Shown piece by piece: positions 51,613 through 64,000 of a DNA stretch of 64,000 nt. The position numbers and the translations under genes were made by a program. Within the stretch, counting starts at the first letter, position 1; every line of letters starts with the position of its first letter. Below the pieces are notes generated by a model. That model saw only the letters and a program-made list of their open reading frames with translations, was not told where the DNA came from and did not search any database. Origin of the DNA: Dicaeum eximium (Eukaryota > Chordata > Aves > Passeriformes > Dicaeidae); contig VWZP01009943.1 in the NCBI GenBank assembly GCA_013396995.1, forward strand, positions 124,001 through 188,000. The letters run 5' to 3'.

Positions 51613-54600
51613 TAATACGACAAAGAGACAAAACAAAAATGCAAAGATGTTACTGCAGCTGTATCATAGCCCTGAAATTCAGTATAGCCATGGTCAGTAA
51701 GAGGCTGCAGACCTTGTATCAGCTCTGCAAGACCTCAAGATTAATTTCTCAGGATTTGTGTGAACTTACCTCTCCTGCCTGGAGTTTTGATTCAGCTTGT
51801 TTAGCTGCAACACATTTTCTAATGATCAGGTGACTGCTGACTAATTTGTTACAGTTTTACTTATACCGCTTATATTTGCTTATATTTGCATGATCTTGTG
51901 GTATAATCAGAGTTTTTACATATAAATTAAAAAGTAAATATTCTGTATAGGATGAAATATTTGTGATTTGCAAATAATAATGAGGTTTACAGGACCATAG
52001 GCATGGGATAATAAAAACACACTGAAAAAAACCTAGCAATGGTCATTAAAACAAACAACTGACCGTCAAAAAGGTTTTAAGGTGAGCAAAGAGAAAAAAC
52101 AGTGGAGAATAACAAGGAATATACTACTACAAAATAAAATATATACTAAATAGAGACATAAAGTGAAAATCAATAAGGAATAAGGAAAAAAAGAGTTAGA
52201 AAAAGTGCTAAATTAGTGGAAATTGAGAAAGAAGAAATCACTGACATAATAATTCTCCTAGTGAAGAACTCAGGGTACCAGCAAGTCATGAAAGCACCCT
52301 TTTCATGTCTTTTTCAGGAGCATCAGTACTGCCAACCTTGGGACCCAAAGAGGCAGCATAACCACTGGATAGATACTTCAAAATGGTTGTGTGAGATTTT
52401 TAAACTGTTTTGATGAGACTCGTGTATTAATTTGATAATTTGTAGTGCAAGGGGTACTATCATTCTCTGAACTAACCCTATTAACAGTCAGCAAAATGCT
52501 GTAAAGTGTTCTGATTTTAATGCAGCTGAGACTCGGTGGTTTCTCATATCATGGGATTTCCCTGGTTTGTTCATAACAAAGTTTTGACTGTAACATTATG
52601 TTACTTTTAATTTTCTAAGGCTACATAAATTCTCATTAAGTGCTGCACAGTAAAGAAAAGCTGTCTTTCTTTTCCTCACTTGATATTTTATTTCATGTTT
52701 TTCTGAAACCAAAATGGTGATTTTGATGAAGTGTTAATAACACATTTCACTATTTCTTTCATTAAAAAACCTCCAAAACAAAATTGGAAAATTAAATGGA
52801 CTGTTTCGTGATTTCCTCACAATGTATTTTGACTTAGGGGGACTGTGACTGAAATTTTAGTTATTTCAATAAAACCATGAAATATACATGAAGCACTTAC
52901 ATCTTTGATCAGCCACAGAAGATCATAAACAAAGGTAATATGAAAAAAAATAATAAAGCACAACAGTAACCCTTAGCATTGAGTCAAAACAAAAATCCTC
53001 TCTGAGGGAGTACTAGGAGAAGTACTTAGGTATGAGTATACTTCTGAAGAAGAAAGATGGTCTTGTTTCAGTATATTTCAACCTACCAAACAGTCAACTC
53101 TCCTGTCTTCTGGTCTCATTAATAAATGTCTAAATTGTGCAAATCTCCTAAAATACCACTGAAAGAGAACAATAATAGCTACCCAACAAACTAGAAATAG
53201 AACTAAACTACAAGTGCCACACTCCCTGTGTACTTGAGAAATTTCATCAACAGTGATGAAACTACGATGTAAAAGGCCAGTCTCTGGTTTTGTAGTCAGT
53301 TTTGCTTTAATCTTTTATATTCTAGCAATCTTGCACAAGCCTTTTAAATGTCATGGCCAACGATAAAGATTCAAACACAAAAAACTAACATTTTCTCAAA
53401 ACAAAAGAAGATAAAACAATAGAAACAATCACAGTGTTTCAAATTACATTTTTTATTCTCTGATGTAATATAGCCTCATATTTTTTTCCTTCACATGCAG
53501 GTTAGCTAAGAAGCTTTATACACAGACTTTCACATGGCACTACAGAACATCAGCTATATACAAAATTTCCTTCTCAAATTTTCTGTTTCATAAAACAAAC
53601 TCATTGGGGGTGATCAGGAGTAATTCTGGAGCAGCAGAGGTCTATTCAGACTGTATTTTGCTGGCTGGATACTTGCCAGTTCGGAGGGAGGCCCTGAAAT
53701 GTGCCAATAAGATGAAATATCCTGTAATATGGCAAAAGCCTGAGTGATTTAGAGATGGCCCCATTCAAGCAGGCATAGAGTTTCTAGGAATTTTTCCAGA
53801 TCTAGTAGTTCATTGTCCCACTACCCATATTCCATCAGCCAATCAGCTGTAGTTTGATGATACTGATATTTTTAAAGACTTGGAATGGCAAATTTGCATG
53901 GATATTGAAAACTATGTAAAGGGACCAGGCTAATTAAAAAGGTGAGAAGAATTTCAAGACTATTTCAGTCCTCAAAACCAAAAGAAATCCTTAAGATAGA
54001 AACACCTATGCAACTATGCAGCATTTCAGCTTTAACCCTAACAAAAATATTAAGCCTGGACAAGCTATATGTGTCAAATTAGATTGTATGTCTTTAAGAA
54101 AGGTTGTGGCACTGGGTTTTGATATTAGATGTTAGCTGTAAAATGGTCTCACAGAGAATTGTCCCAGTAAATTAATCTCTCAAAAAAAATCCATACTTTA
54201 ATAGAAAGTAAACATGATTGCTATTACATTTCATCTTTTGTACATGGTTGAACCTTGAAACAAGTACTATCAAGTGCAATACTAGGAAAAGAGCTCAATA
54301 AAAATAAAATCCTGTGGATTAAAGTAAAATCCCAGAGAAACCACTTCCTCTAATAGAAATATCTGCGATAATGAACAGTGACAGAAGAAACAAATATCCT
54401 TCACCTCTTTCTTTTATGAATCCAAGAATAATGGAAATATTAGAATCAATAAATTATTTTGTAAATAAACTGATAACAGAATAGATGTTCTTTAACTTAT
54501 ATCAGCTCACTGAAATTTGAGGTAAGAAGGTGCCCATTAGCAGATAAATACAAAAAGTGATAGATTCCTTTGTAATACATAGCAAAGTGCCAGCATATTC

Positions 54601-56399
54601 ACTGTTCTTTCTTCTTGTATCTGAAGAAATCAGACCTAATGGAGCCACACAGATCTGGTGACAAAGAAAAGAATGCAGTCCATTAATTTTGTTACTAAGT
54701 GTTCCATTACAGTTCCATTAGTTTGATAGCTGAAACAGCAGCTCCAGATACAGATAAAACATCCCATATGTGTTTTCTTTCACAGAGCTAGTATATAATT
54801 AGTAAAGGTATGTATTAGTTATCAAATTTAGAAGAGTTCATTTAGATAGAAAATATATTTTTAAAATCTGAAAATAACTAAATGGCAATTATTTTATGTT
54901 AAGAAATTCTTAAACAGTGAAAATATACACTTTAAAATTATGTACATATCACATATATGCACAGACAAAACCACAAAAAATCATGTACAAGCAGATGTAT
55001 TTCAAATACAATGGTTGATTGCCTCCCCAGAATTAATAAAATTCCCAGAATAAATAAAATGTTAGCATGGAATAGCTGTGTGACATTACCATAACAATTG
55101 TGATTGCACCCATCCAACACCGTTTTGCAATTTAAGCTATTCTGAAAAGAAGAGGTGAGCACTGCATTGTAATAACTCAGGTTATTGACTGAATTTAAAA
55201 AATGTACTAAATATCCAAATAACTGGATTGCACTCTCATTTTTCTATCATGTCTACATGCTTATATAAACCCAAAGTTACCAAAGAGGAAAAGGAAGGAA
55301 AAGGTCACTGAAAACAGAATATATTTCACATATTATATTTCTTTACAGTTAAATGTACAGAAAAAGACTAGCTAACATTGAACCATAATCAAAATTCAAA
55401 GGAGTGCAGATTTAAAAGAATTCAGTATAAAGTGGTGCATCACTTATTCATCTCTTGAAGAAATAAACTGTCAATGTCATTGCTTAAATTAAATACAGTA
55501 ACAGGCTTAGGACAAGCATTCCATGAACTGAAGTCTATTTCAATGCCTTTTCTTCGAATTGTTATGGATATATTATTGAAAAGGTCACTATAGCTAAATA
55601 ACTTCTCTCCTTCACAGATTTTTCTGTTTTCTGTTCTCTAAAGACATATTTTTATAATAGAGGTTAGCATATAACACAACAGTACTTTTTTTTATTTCTT
55701 CAGTAAGTATAGCAAATCCTCTTTCTTGTTTATGATTAACAGAGCCATTATGATAAATAGACCTACAAAAGGATTTACAAACCAATCTATTATTTATTTT
55801 AGATTTCCAGTAATAAAAATGGTCAAAGAATTTGCTTAGTGCGCAGTATGATGTGCTTTGCATGCTGCATATACATAAAAATAATTTAATAGTTAAAACC
55901 TTTTAATATTTCATTGGCTGATGCACAAAGTTCCTGACTAAATAGGATTGTCACTAAGTCATGTAACTCAACAGAAAAACAAAATGTATTACCAGCTCTT
56001 ATGAAAGAGACACACATAAAAAAAGCCATAATACATTTGCAATTCAATATTTTAAGAATTGATAAATCAAGTGGCAAGAAGAAAAGAATTACTAAACCAC
56101 ATTTATTATCTTCACCTAGAAAATATTAGCTAATTCCAAAATCTATGCATATTAATTATTTAGTAATACATAAAAGACTTCAATGTGATTTCCTGTTCAG
56201 CAAGATATTCTATCAGTGCCACCAGGCAGAACAATGTCAGGCTTCGTGACCTTTTTCAGCTTACAACACTGATAGTGACTACGTGCATTGTCTTTCTTCA
56301 CTGGACAAGTAGGACACTAAACAGAACTGCTGTACATTACAAATTAAGTTGATTTCCAGTTTGGTGCCATTGCATGCCATGAGGTCAGTTCCAGCCTGA
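51613..56399. other. AT-rich noncoding DNA
   Basis: No gene or interspersed repeat is recognised. Open frames are short and scattered. Confidence 0.55.
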
Positions 56400-56725
56400 A
56401 GCTTTGGCAGACACAGTGGTGCAGTGCAGGCATTCAGGCACAGCAGTGACCCAGTGGCCCCGAGAGCTCAGACGCTACCCAGGGACTCAACTCCTCTCAC
56501 CACACTGCTCCTCCTCAGACACAACTCATCTCCACAGGCTGCTCCTCAAGCAGAGGGCCATGCCCTCTGCTCTACTGCCCCTCCTCTGCAGTCCTCTGTG
56601 CTTCCAGGAGAGCCAAATTCTGCATCCCAGCACTGCTCTGGCCACAGAGATTTACCATGATGCTCTGTGCAATACAGCAAGAGCCCTGCTGTGCTCTGCT
56701 CTGCTTCCACTGCACACTCACAGAT
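56400..56725. other. GC-rich block of unknown origin
   Basis: About 325 bases are clearly richer in G and C than their surroundings, C-rich on the plus strand ('gctcctcctcagacac', 'ctgcccctcctctgc'). Overlapping open frames of 107 and 78 codons arise from this composition and contain no recognised motif. A degenerate LTR or retroelement internal region is the likeliest origin. I cannot match it to the two LTR families in this window. Confidence 0.4.
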
Positions 56726-59191
56726 AAATCAGGCCCTAATGATGAGCAGCTAGTATTCAAAGCTGAGCAAACAAGCTAAGATGACAGGTGAAATTCCATC
56801 AAATTTCTGTGGAAATGCACAGCTGTGCCAGGGATCATATGCCTGCAAGCTGGGAGAGATGACATTTCAAACTCATTAGGAAAACTAAAAAGAAGGGAAG
56901 GAGTCCTACTGTAGAAGGAAGCAGTAGGCTTTAATTTCTAGATACACTCAAATTCTTCTTCAAGACAAGTGATGCAAAAACCCCCCATATGCTAGTTGCA
57001 GCTAATTTCTATTCTTCTTATATTTTCTAAAAGCTCAGAAAAATACCTGATCTCATGGATCTAAAATCAGGGCAATTTAGGAACTTAGAGAAGCACCAAA
57101 ATTAAAGAATGTCATGGAGAACATCTCAACCCACTGATGTCTTTTCTGTCTGTAACTCCAGCCTGAACAGCCCCATCACTGTGATGGGACAGCATTGTGA
57201 GTATTTGGGAAAGTTAATTATTTTAAATGTTCCTTGGCAGACATGTTACAGTAATTATCAAATGCTGAGGGAAGAAAGAAAAAAAAGAAAGGCCAGCAGT
57301 AGCCTGAAAAGTTAATTTAAGGGAATTGGTGAAAAATTACCTCTTAATTAAAACAAAATGGTACAAGACCTTCTGATATTATAACTGTTACTGGGCAGAG
57401 CAAGCCTTTTCTAAAGCTAAATTGTTCAGAGATTTTCAGCAACAATAGCTTGTATGTACAGAAAACACATCTGTCAGCTGGCTCAGAGTTTCTGTGGTTT
57501 TTATTACATCTTAGATTTAGTCTGATACAAAAGAATTTGTTGCAATACTCTTCATAAACAATCTTTATTTTCTCTTACCTTAAAAAGATGACTGTTCAAT
57601 AGATTATTCCACTTAACTAAATATTTCAAAATATCCTACTGTGAGACTTGCCTATGTTTTCTTTCAAAATGGTGACAGAAAGAGTCTGACTTACAGAAAA
57701 CATGCTGTTGGCAATATGAGCTATGAAAAGCAATGGGGAGTAAATATTCAATGAACAGTTAGGATATCAAAATGTCATTAAATAGCTGCATGATATGTTA
57801 TTAAAATTATAAAAGGCTTTTTAATAGAGCTCTTTGTGTGAGGATGACTAGAGCTCATATAAGTTGGTAAATTTCATCAAGATAGTTCTGTATACGTAAT
57901 CTCCCCAAGTTGATTTACTAGGAGAAAAACCCCACAGAAATACTTCAAATATATATAAATATTTTTCTCTTCCTTAAAGCTATAATAATAGCTATGAATT
58001 TAAGAATACTAAATACTTTCTCTCTTTTCTTTATCTGATTTATTCTGTATTTTTGCTAAAACTGTGGAAAAGAAGATTAAATTTACTAAACCCAGCCTTT
58101 ACTTTACTTGGAAAAAAAACAAACTCAAAAACATTAATATTTTTCTTATTCAATCTTACTATTATTTAGCATTCAGTGTCTATATAATACTGTGACATTT
58201 GTCAAAATAGAAGGCTTCTTTGTATAATTTAAATTATATAGCTATTTTTCACTTCATAATGGAATTTATTATTAAATAATTGACACTATATACTTATGAA
58301 TATATTTTCTCCAGCCTACATAACTAATCCTCTTCAACTTTTTTTTTTCTTTAGTTCACTCCTGATTAGCTTAGGATAATGGCATAAGAGGTTTTGCAGA
58401 GAAAAAAAAGTTTCACAAAAATATATCAGAAATATAACAAGATACACATCCTTATCAAGATATAACCTTTATCAAATACTGTTACAGTTCTTTCTCACAA
58501 TCCTGAGTCTACAAGAACTGCACATCTTACATGTGAGATGACTGTTTAGGTCTCCACAGAAAAGTCCCTCGGCGAGGGAACAATAGTCCTGGTGGAAAAG
58601 CCACTTTTACAGAGCAGTGACATGACAGATCAAGTCCCCAGGCCTGGCTTGTGCACCAGCAGCCCCAGCAGACTCCGCCAGAGGAGGGGCAAGGGACCAG
58701 CAGCCAGCTCCCTTTAGTTATGGGGACATCAGAAAAACAAAGAAGAATGGGAGAAGGCCACATATGAGCTCCCTGACCATTATTTTTGAGGTTCAGTTAA
58801 TTGGCCTAAAGAGAGGTTCTGCCTTCTGCTGTTTGAGGTGTAGCAGGAAACCTCTGCTGGCCACTGTGCCTCCTCATTCAGAAGGGCAGAGGCTTCTTCA
58901 AAGTCCTCTGCTATACCTTCACAAGGCACATAAAATTTGTGTAAGATTCACTAGGACATAGGAAAAACAGCTTTGTAGACAACTAGAATTCTCCCACGAC
59001 TCCCTTCTTTGGTATTCTTCTTGGCACACACTCACCAGTTACTTCTTTCTGTTTTACCCTTAAATCTAACCTTCTTTGATGTGTCCTTGCAATACACGAC
59101 AGGATACTAAACCAAATAACGTAGTCACAGGCTGCATCATTTAAAAATAAAAAAAAGCTACCTTCATCTTTAGCCAAATACAGTAACCATT
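56726..59191. other. AT-rich noncoding DNA with a GC-richer patch
   Basis: No gene is recognised. About 58550-58930 is GC-richer and holds open frames of 65-78 codons with no recognised motif. Confidence 0.5.
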
Positions 59192-59773
59192 TGTGGCTGG
59201 AGGCCAGGGGCCCACCACAGCCACTCTTTCACTCCCTTCCTTAACTGGACAGAGGAAAGAAAATGTAACAAGAGGCTCGTGGTTGACAATAAGGACAAGG
59301 AGATACCACTCACCAGTTACTGTCATGAGCAAAACACACTTGACCTGAGGAAATTAATTTAATTTATTTCAAATCAAATCAGGGAACGGAATTGAGAAAT
59401 AAAACCAAAACTTAAAAGCACCTTTCCCCGACCCCTCCCTTCTTCCCTGGCTCAATTCACTCCCAAATTCTCTCTCTCCACTCCCCACAGCACACACAGG
59501 ACTGGGAATGGGGCCACAGTCAGTCCATTACACATTGTCTCTGCTGCTCCTTCCTGCTCAAGGAGAAAACTTCTCACACTCTTATTCCAGTGTGTGGTCC
59601 CTCCCATGGAAGGCAAACCTCCATGAACTTCTCCAAAGTGAGACAGGTCCATTTTGGAGCTGACTGGCATTGGCTCTGTTGGACATACGGGAAGCTTCTG
59701 GCACACACAGCTTCCCACAGAAGCCACAGAGTCCTGTCCCCACCCCCCAGACACAGCAAAACCTGGCCAAACA
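59192..59773 (-). mobile_element. LTR of the GC-rich avian ERV family, internally deleted (minus strand)
   Basis: On the minus strand it starts TGTTTGGCCAGG at 59773. It passes through 'gcttctgtgggaagctg', 'agagccaatgccagtcagctcc', 'gaaggagcagcagagacaatgtg', 'gaagaagggaggggtcggg' and 'aattaatttcctcaggtcaagtgtgttttgctcatgacag', and ends near 'ggcctccagccaca' at 59192. Compared with the plus-strand copy at 32215, it lacks the stretch equivalent to about 32313-32766, which contains the TATA-like box and the repeat array. It does keep the U5 end that the other copy lost. AATAAA lies at 59368-59363. aacca occurs just outside both ends (59185-59189 and 59774-59778), a possible target duplication with two extra bases on the left. 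Confidence 0.77.
59363..59368 (-). terminator. LTR polyadenylation signal AATAAA
   Basis: AATAAA on the minus strand, within 'gaaataaattaaattaattt', marks the R/U5 region of this LTR. Confidence 0.5.
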
Positions 59774-61799
59774 AACCAGGAAGAAGAAGAACCATAGAGA
59801 AGGTTTAATCCACAGCTTTACTATCAAGATTTATATTTATCTCAAGGAGAAACTAAAACTTTTCCTAAGCTCTACATGACAAGCAAGAAAGTAGTGAAGA
59901 CTAATGAATTCAGTTCTCTGCATATGTAATAAAGAATTCTCTCATTGCCATAATCAAGCCATAGTTCAGCAAAGCATGTGCTGAACTTTAAATATTCAAA
60001 TAATACACTTGAGCACATTATTAAAATTAAGTAAAATAAGATTAAATTAATAAATTTCCAGGGAGCTGATGATCTAGATTTATTAACTCTTTAAATGAAT
60101 CAATTTTTCAGATTATATGTAGCTATTAAGCTGTTTTAGCAAGATATAACCACACAGAACTGCCGGTTCATCAGTACAGGAAAAGGATTAGCACATTTAG
60201 GATTTGAGAGATATACATGTTAAAACTTAACACCACTAAAACTAATTTTTTACATGGAGCTCTTTCACTTCCAGTAAGAAAATCAATGTGATTAAAATTA
60301 TTTTTAAGTGTTTAGCTTTATAACATAATCACATACAAAATATGCTACAAATCCAATGCTTATTTTCTATCTCAGTGTTTTGGGGGACAAAAATCACATT
60401 TTTGTCAGCTGCAGACTGTGTAGCCATCACCATTGCTACAACGCCTGAAGATCCAAGTCTCTCAAATTAGCCGAGGAGACAGCAGCAGTGAAATTGCAGA
60501 CAGCACAATCTGATACATTTTCATCAGTCTGCTGTGGAGAAAATATATTCCTGTATGTTTACTGAGCTGTTTTTTCTGCTTCAGGATCTTAGCATTCAAA
60601 GCAGATTAAAAAATGCTCCATATTTTAATGAGATCATTATTAATAGTTCATCTTCTCGCTTGCTAGAGTACTAAATTTCCATCAGCTATAGGCAAAGGTG
60701 ATGTGAAGATGGCTATTACAATTGCTTTGCAATGGATTCTGGCAACCTCCCCACAGCATCTTTGCTCTCCCATGACTGCACAGCTTAAGCAACCCAGTCT
60801 GAGCTTGGTAAGGACTCTACATTCTCATTTCCAAAACATTTTGTGTATTTTCTTGTTCAATGAATCTAATGCATGTTTTTCTTGAACAGGCAAACCACCA
60901 AACCTACAAAAAGAACCTAAAAAAAGACTCTCATGTTTGCTTTACTCCAACTTTCTGACAGTGACCTAAGTTTTCATGCTGTCTAGAGCCACACAAAGGC
61001 AGAAGTTTATCAGAAGCTGACTTGACCACAGAAGTCTGGTGGTATGTACCATTAGCCCGTTTAAAGAGAGAATCAGTCTTAAACTGGAGCCACCCACATT
61101 GTGTGCAGACTGGAGGATGTGATTCTAAGCACAAGTGGAATTGGTAAAAATCATGATTCTCTAAATGCAGAAAGTAAGAAGATGAAAATTAGTAGCTAAT
61201 GATAAGGTAAAGTGTAGTTTGTATCAAATGTGGACAAATGCAGAGCCAGATTCTTGTGAGATGTGGACTTAAAAAAAAAAAAAAAATGTAAATAGCATCT
61301 AGAGCCTTTTAAAGGAATTTAGAGATGCTTGAACAGCCCACATCCTGAAATTAGAACACTTCCTTCCCAAACATCAGAAATTACATAAAATCTGCTAGTG
61401 GAAAACATTCCCAGTTAATACTAACACATTAAATAAGAAATCAAGAGCTTCAAACTTATACTGAACAAGATTAACCTTGAGCATCCATGGCAACAGCAGA
61501 GACCAGTGCAGCACCTGCTGTGTTCTGCAGCAAGGCAGCTTTCTCTTCAATCTCAAAATACTACCTTATATGATTTTTCTTCACATTCTCTGCAAGAACT
61601 TAGCTGAAATTAATTCCCAGATAGTCCAAAGCCCTTTAGTACACATCTATGTAGAGGTACTTTTTACGTACAGGTTGTATCTGGATAGAATCCTGATACT
61701 TTCTTCCATCAGAAGTCCAGCCACAACTCCTGAGTGACCTCTCCTACGGTGTTGTTCTGGCAGGCTTGTTATCTTTCCCATGTGTGTGCCAGCTGGACT
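59774..61799. other. AT-rich noncoding DNA
   Basis: No gene is recognised. A 16-base A run lies at 61271-61286. An open frame at 60703-60885 ends near a donor-like 'gagcttggtaagg' (about 60805), but no exon can be supported. Confidence 0.5.
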
Positions 61800-61955
61800 C
61801 AATTATTTATCTGCAAGGCCCCCCGGTTGCTGGCTGGTGGCATCCCCCAGGCACGAGAGACCAGCAGCCTCCACCTGCTGCCGCGCAGAGCAGGACCCCG
61901 CTCCGGTTCCCGGGCTCTGCTGCCTCGCTCCATCACACAACGGCAAGGGAATTCA
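61800..61955. other. Second CpG-rich segment; candidate first exon or promoter
   Basis: About nine CpG occur within 135 bases ('gccgcgcagagc', 'ccccgctccggttcccggg'), unlike the surrounding AT-rich DNA. On the minus strand an ATG in good initiation context (G at -3 and +4) at about 61942 opens a frame of 44 codons beginning MERGSRARE, with a donor-like 'cagcag|gtggag' inside it. Neither the peptide nor its plus-strand counterpart (a 117-codon frame) is recognised. It could be a small CpG-island promoter, an exon or the remnant of a GC-rich repeat. Confidence 0.3.
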
Positions 61956-64000
61956 CCAGAAATCCCCAAATGCTGTTTCATGAGGAGGGCTGGACAGCAA
62001 GGCATAACCACAAGCAGAATGTGGATGACAAGGAATACAGAAACAATTTCTAAGACAAATCAATTTCTAAGTTCAGCCAAAAGGTAAATTCTTCAACAAA
62101 AAAGCTAAATCCCATGGCATCTGAACAAATACTTGATTCTCTGACCACAGAACATCACCTTAGATTAGGCCTTAATTGAGATTAATGGGGCATAGCCTAT
62201 CTCTCTTGTTTTTTTAAACCACATCTAGAATCAGGGAAGCCATCTCACCTGTCTGATTGCAACAAAAACAAATTGTTATGGTCATTTTTTAAATAATAAA
62301 GAGTTAGGCTTTTTAAAAAGAACTTGAGATTCTCCTCTAAAGAAAGGTAAAATAAACATGAAATTTGTACAATACATTTTTTTTTGTATGCTATAGCTGC
62401 TGTTCAGAAAACATAGCAGAAAATAGAAAATAATAAAAGCAGTATATTCACAGAAACAATATTTCAGCTGGCCTCAGTTTTTAGGTTTAGCTATTACAAA
62501 AAGTTTCAATGCCTTTTTGGCTTTCAAATGCTGAGGTTATAGGACATTCAAGATATGTTAAGTAAAACCCATTCCCTGCAATTCTGTTTATTTTAAGTTT
62601 TTGCTAGCATGTATCATGGCATTCCTATCAACACTTTTAAATCCTTAATACTCATTTCTAAAAATGCTAAACCAAGCCCTCAAATTAATGAAAATGCTAG
62701 ACAGGTTGTTCTACAAAATATACATACACAGAAATTGAGACATTCTTTCTCAAATCAACAATTTTTTCAAAGGTGTGACAACCAAAAAGTTGAGTCTCTA
62801 CTTACCATTCTTTAGTGCTCATTTACATAATTACAAAACTACATGAAAAGTATTCCTTTTCTTGAGTACCACAGACACGAAGCTACTAAGAAAAAGATGT
62901 CAGAATCTTTATTAATTCAAATTGCTTCTTACTTTAACAAAATTTATTGCTCCTACAGAAACAAAGTTGAGCCTATTTGATGATTATAATTTTAGATTTC
63001 TTACTTAGAACTATGTCAAAATTAATTCTTATTTAATGAGGTTTTTGAAACGTGTTTAAAATAGCGAAATTCTGAAACTCGCTCATTAGAACTATTTGTA
63101 AGTAATTAAAAATGATAGCTTTTAAATAACTTGTGATTGGATCCTAAAGCCATGTCAGAAATAGTGCTCAGATGACAGCCTGTCACATAAATTAATGCTT
63201 GATACATGAGCCCTGTTTATCACTAAATAGTGAACATTTTATAATTCTCTTGAAAAAAAACAAAGTTAACATTTCTGTTTTCACAATTACTTTTCCTTCC
63301 TTTTCCCTCCTACTTCATGACAGCTAGGTCATTGACATTACCTTGCTGAACACTAGAAAACCATTAATTACCTAGTCTGCGTCCTCCAACTTTTCTGCTA
63401 TCAAATGCTGCTGTTACAATGTAAGAGAAACATAAATTGAACAGAAAAGGTAACCAACTGCTCATGAAAATGTAATTTTTCTCTTTGACAGAGACAAACA
63501 TGATGAGCTGTGGCATTTTTGTGTAAAATCCTTTTTGGATTTGGAGTGTGTCACATTCTATCACTCAGGAGTCAACATTTTGCTCATGACATTGCACCCA
63601 TAGGGAAAGCTTGGGTGTGAGTTTTTGTTTTGTTCTGCTATTTTAAGAGTTTGGCAAGGATTACAGTAAAGATTCTGAAAACTTCTTGGCCTTCAAAGTG
63701 CAGTATAAAAACTGTCTTAAAACATTCTTAAATATGAAGTGGCCTTTATTTTTCATAAATAAGACACTTGAAGTGCAGAGTGTTTGAAAATGTGCTGGCC
63801 AACAAAAACATCAAATTAATTTTTCCTAACAGTATTTCTTTGCTATTCTACAAAAAGCCAGTTAGATGACAATAAAATAAATTAAAAGTCAAATTAAAAA
63901 TAGGAGTATCTTTATTCAGCAAACCAGGGTCAGTGGTAGAAGTTAAACCTAGATTTTTTTTTTTTAATTTCTTGATTTTGATAATAATGTTTACAGCTTT
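61956..64000. other. AT-rich noncoding DNA
   Basis: Apart from the candidate exon at 63372-63410, nothing is recognised up to the end of the window. Confidence 0.5.
63372..63410 (-). other. Candidate 39-nt exon with consensus splice sites
   Basis: On the minus strand the tract 'gtttctcttacattgtaacag' (63431-63411) is a good branch/pyrimidine/AG acceptor. Thirty-nine bases later 'gactag|gtaatt' is a consensus donor (63371-63366). The enclosed bases are a multiple of three; one frame gives 'AFDSRKVGGRRL', and another ends in TAG. The length and signals suit a small cassette exon, but such combinations also arise by chance in tens of kilobases. I do not recognise the peptide. Confidence 0.25.

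Noticed and set aside
60703..60885. Open frame ending near a donor-like 'gagcttg|gtaagg'
   Set aside because: The donor lies inside the frame, but no convincing acceptor or start precedes it, and isolated donor matches are common.

Overview
The window looks like nuclear DNA from a bird. Two things point that way. It carries decayed CR1 (chicken repeat 1) LINE fragments, including the reverse-transcriptase region and the 3' tail related to the 'agaatcatagaa' type. It also carries LTRs of avian endogenous retrovirus families that I recognise from memory of bird genomes: an ERVL-type LTR opening with 'tgtgctggtttt', and a second GC-rich LTR family. A neoavian or passerine bird is likely, but the species cannot be fixed from the sequence. 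There is no bacterial or phage gene organisation: no operons, ribosome binding sites, CRISPR array or tRNA that I can see.

The background is AT-rich, unique-looking DNA with stop codons in every frame. The longest open frames (about 110-155 codons) are what chance gives in 64 kb of this composition, or they lie inside GC-rich LTRs. I find no convincing protein-coding gene. The window is best read as a gene desert or the inside of a very large intron.

Layout: 1-10.4 kb holds unique DNA, a fragment of the GC-rich LTR family (about 2.0 kb, minus), a near-complete solo ERVL LTR with a 4/5 target-site duplication (5288-5902, plus) and a compound ATT/AGT microsatellite (8.2 kb). 10.4-26 kb holds three CR1 fragments (10.5 kb plus, 23.2 kb plus, 25.1 kb minus), a pair of direct repeats about 58 bp long and 271 bp apart, and a 26-bp tandem duplication. 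26-46 kb holds simple repeats, a plus-strand GC-rich LTR with an internal minisatellite-like array (32.2-32.9 kb), a perfect 12-bp hairpin followed by a 42-bp tandem duplication (42.4 kb), and a CR1 reverse-transcriptase fragment (45.2-45.6 kb, minus). 46-64 kb holds a CpG-rich segment laid out like a 3'-terminal exon on the minus strand (46.7-46.95 kb), a second solo ERVL LTR (50.58-51.13 kb, plus), a CR1 3' tail (51.5 kb, minus), a GC-rich LTR on the minus strand that lacks its core promoter region (59.19-59.77 kb), a second CpG-rich segment (61.8-61.95 kb) and a 39-nt candidate exon with good splice signals (63.37-63.41 kb, minus).

The most useful leads are the three minus-strand exon-like signals at 63.4, 61.9 and 46.8 kb. 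They could belong to one unrecognised transcript, possibly a lncRNA or fast-evolving gene, but this is inference and RNA-seq would settle it. No new biological system is evident.
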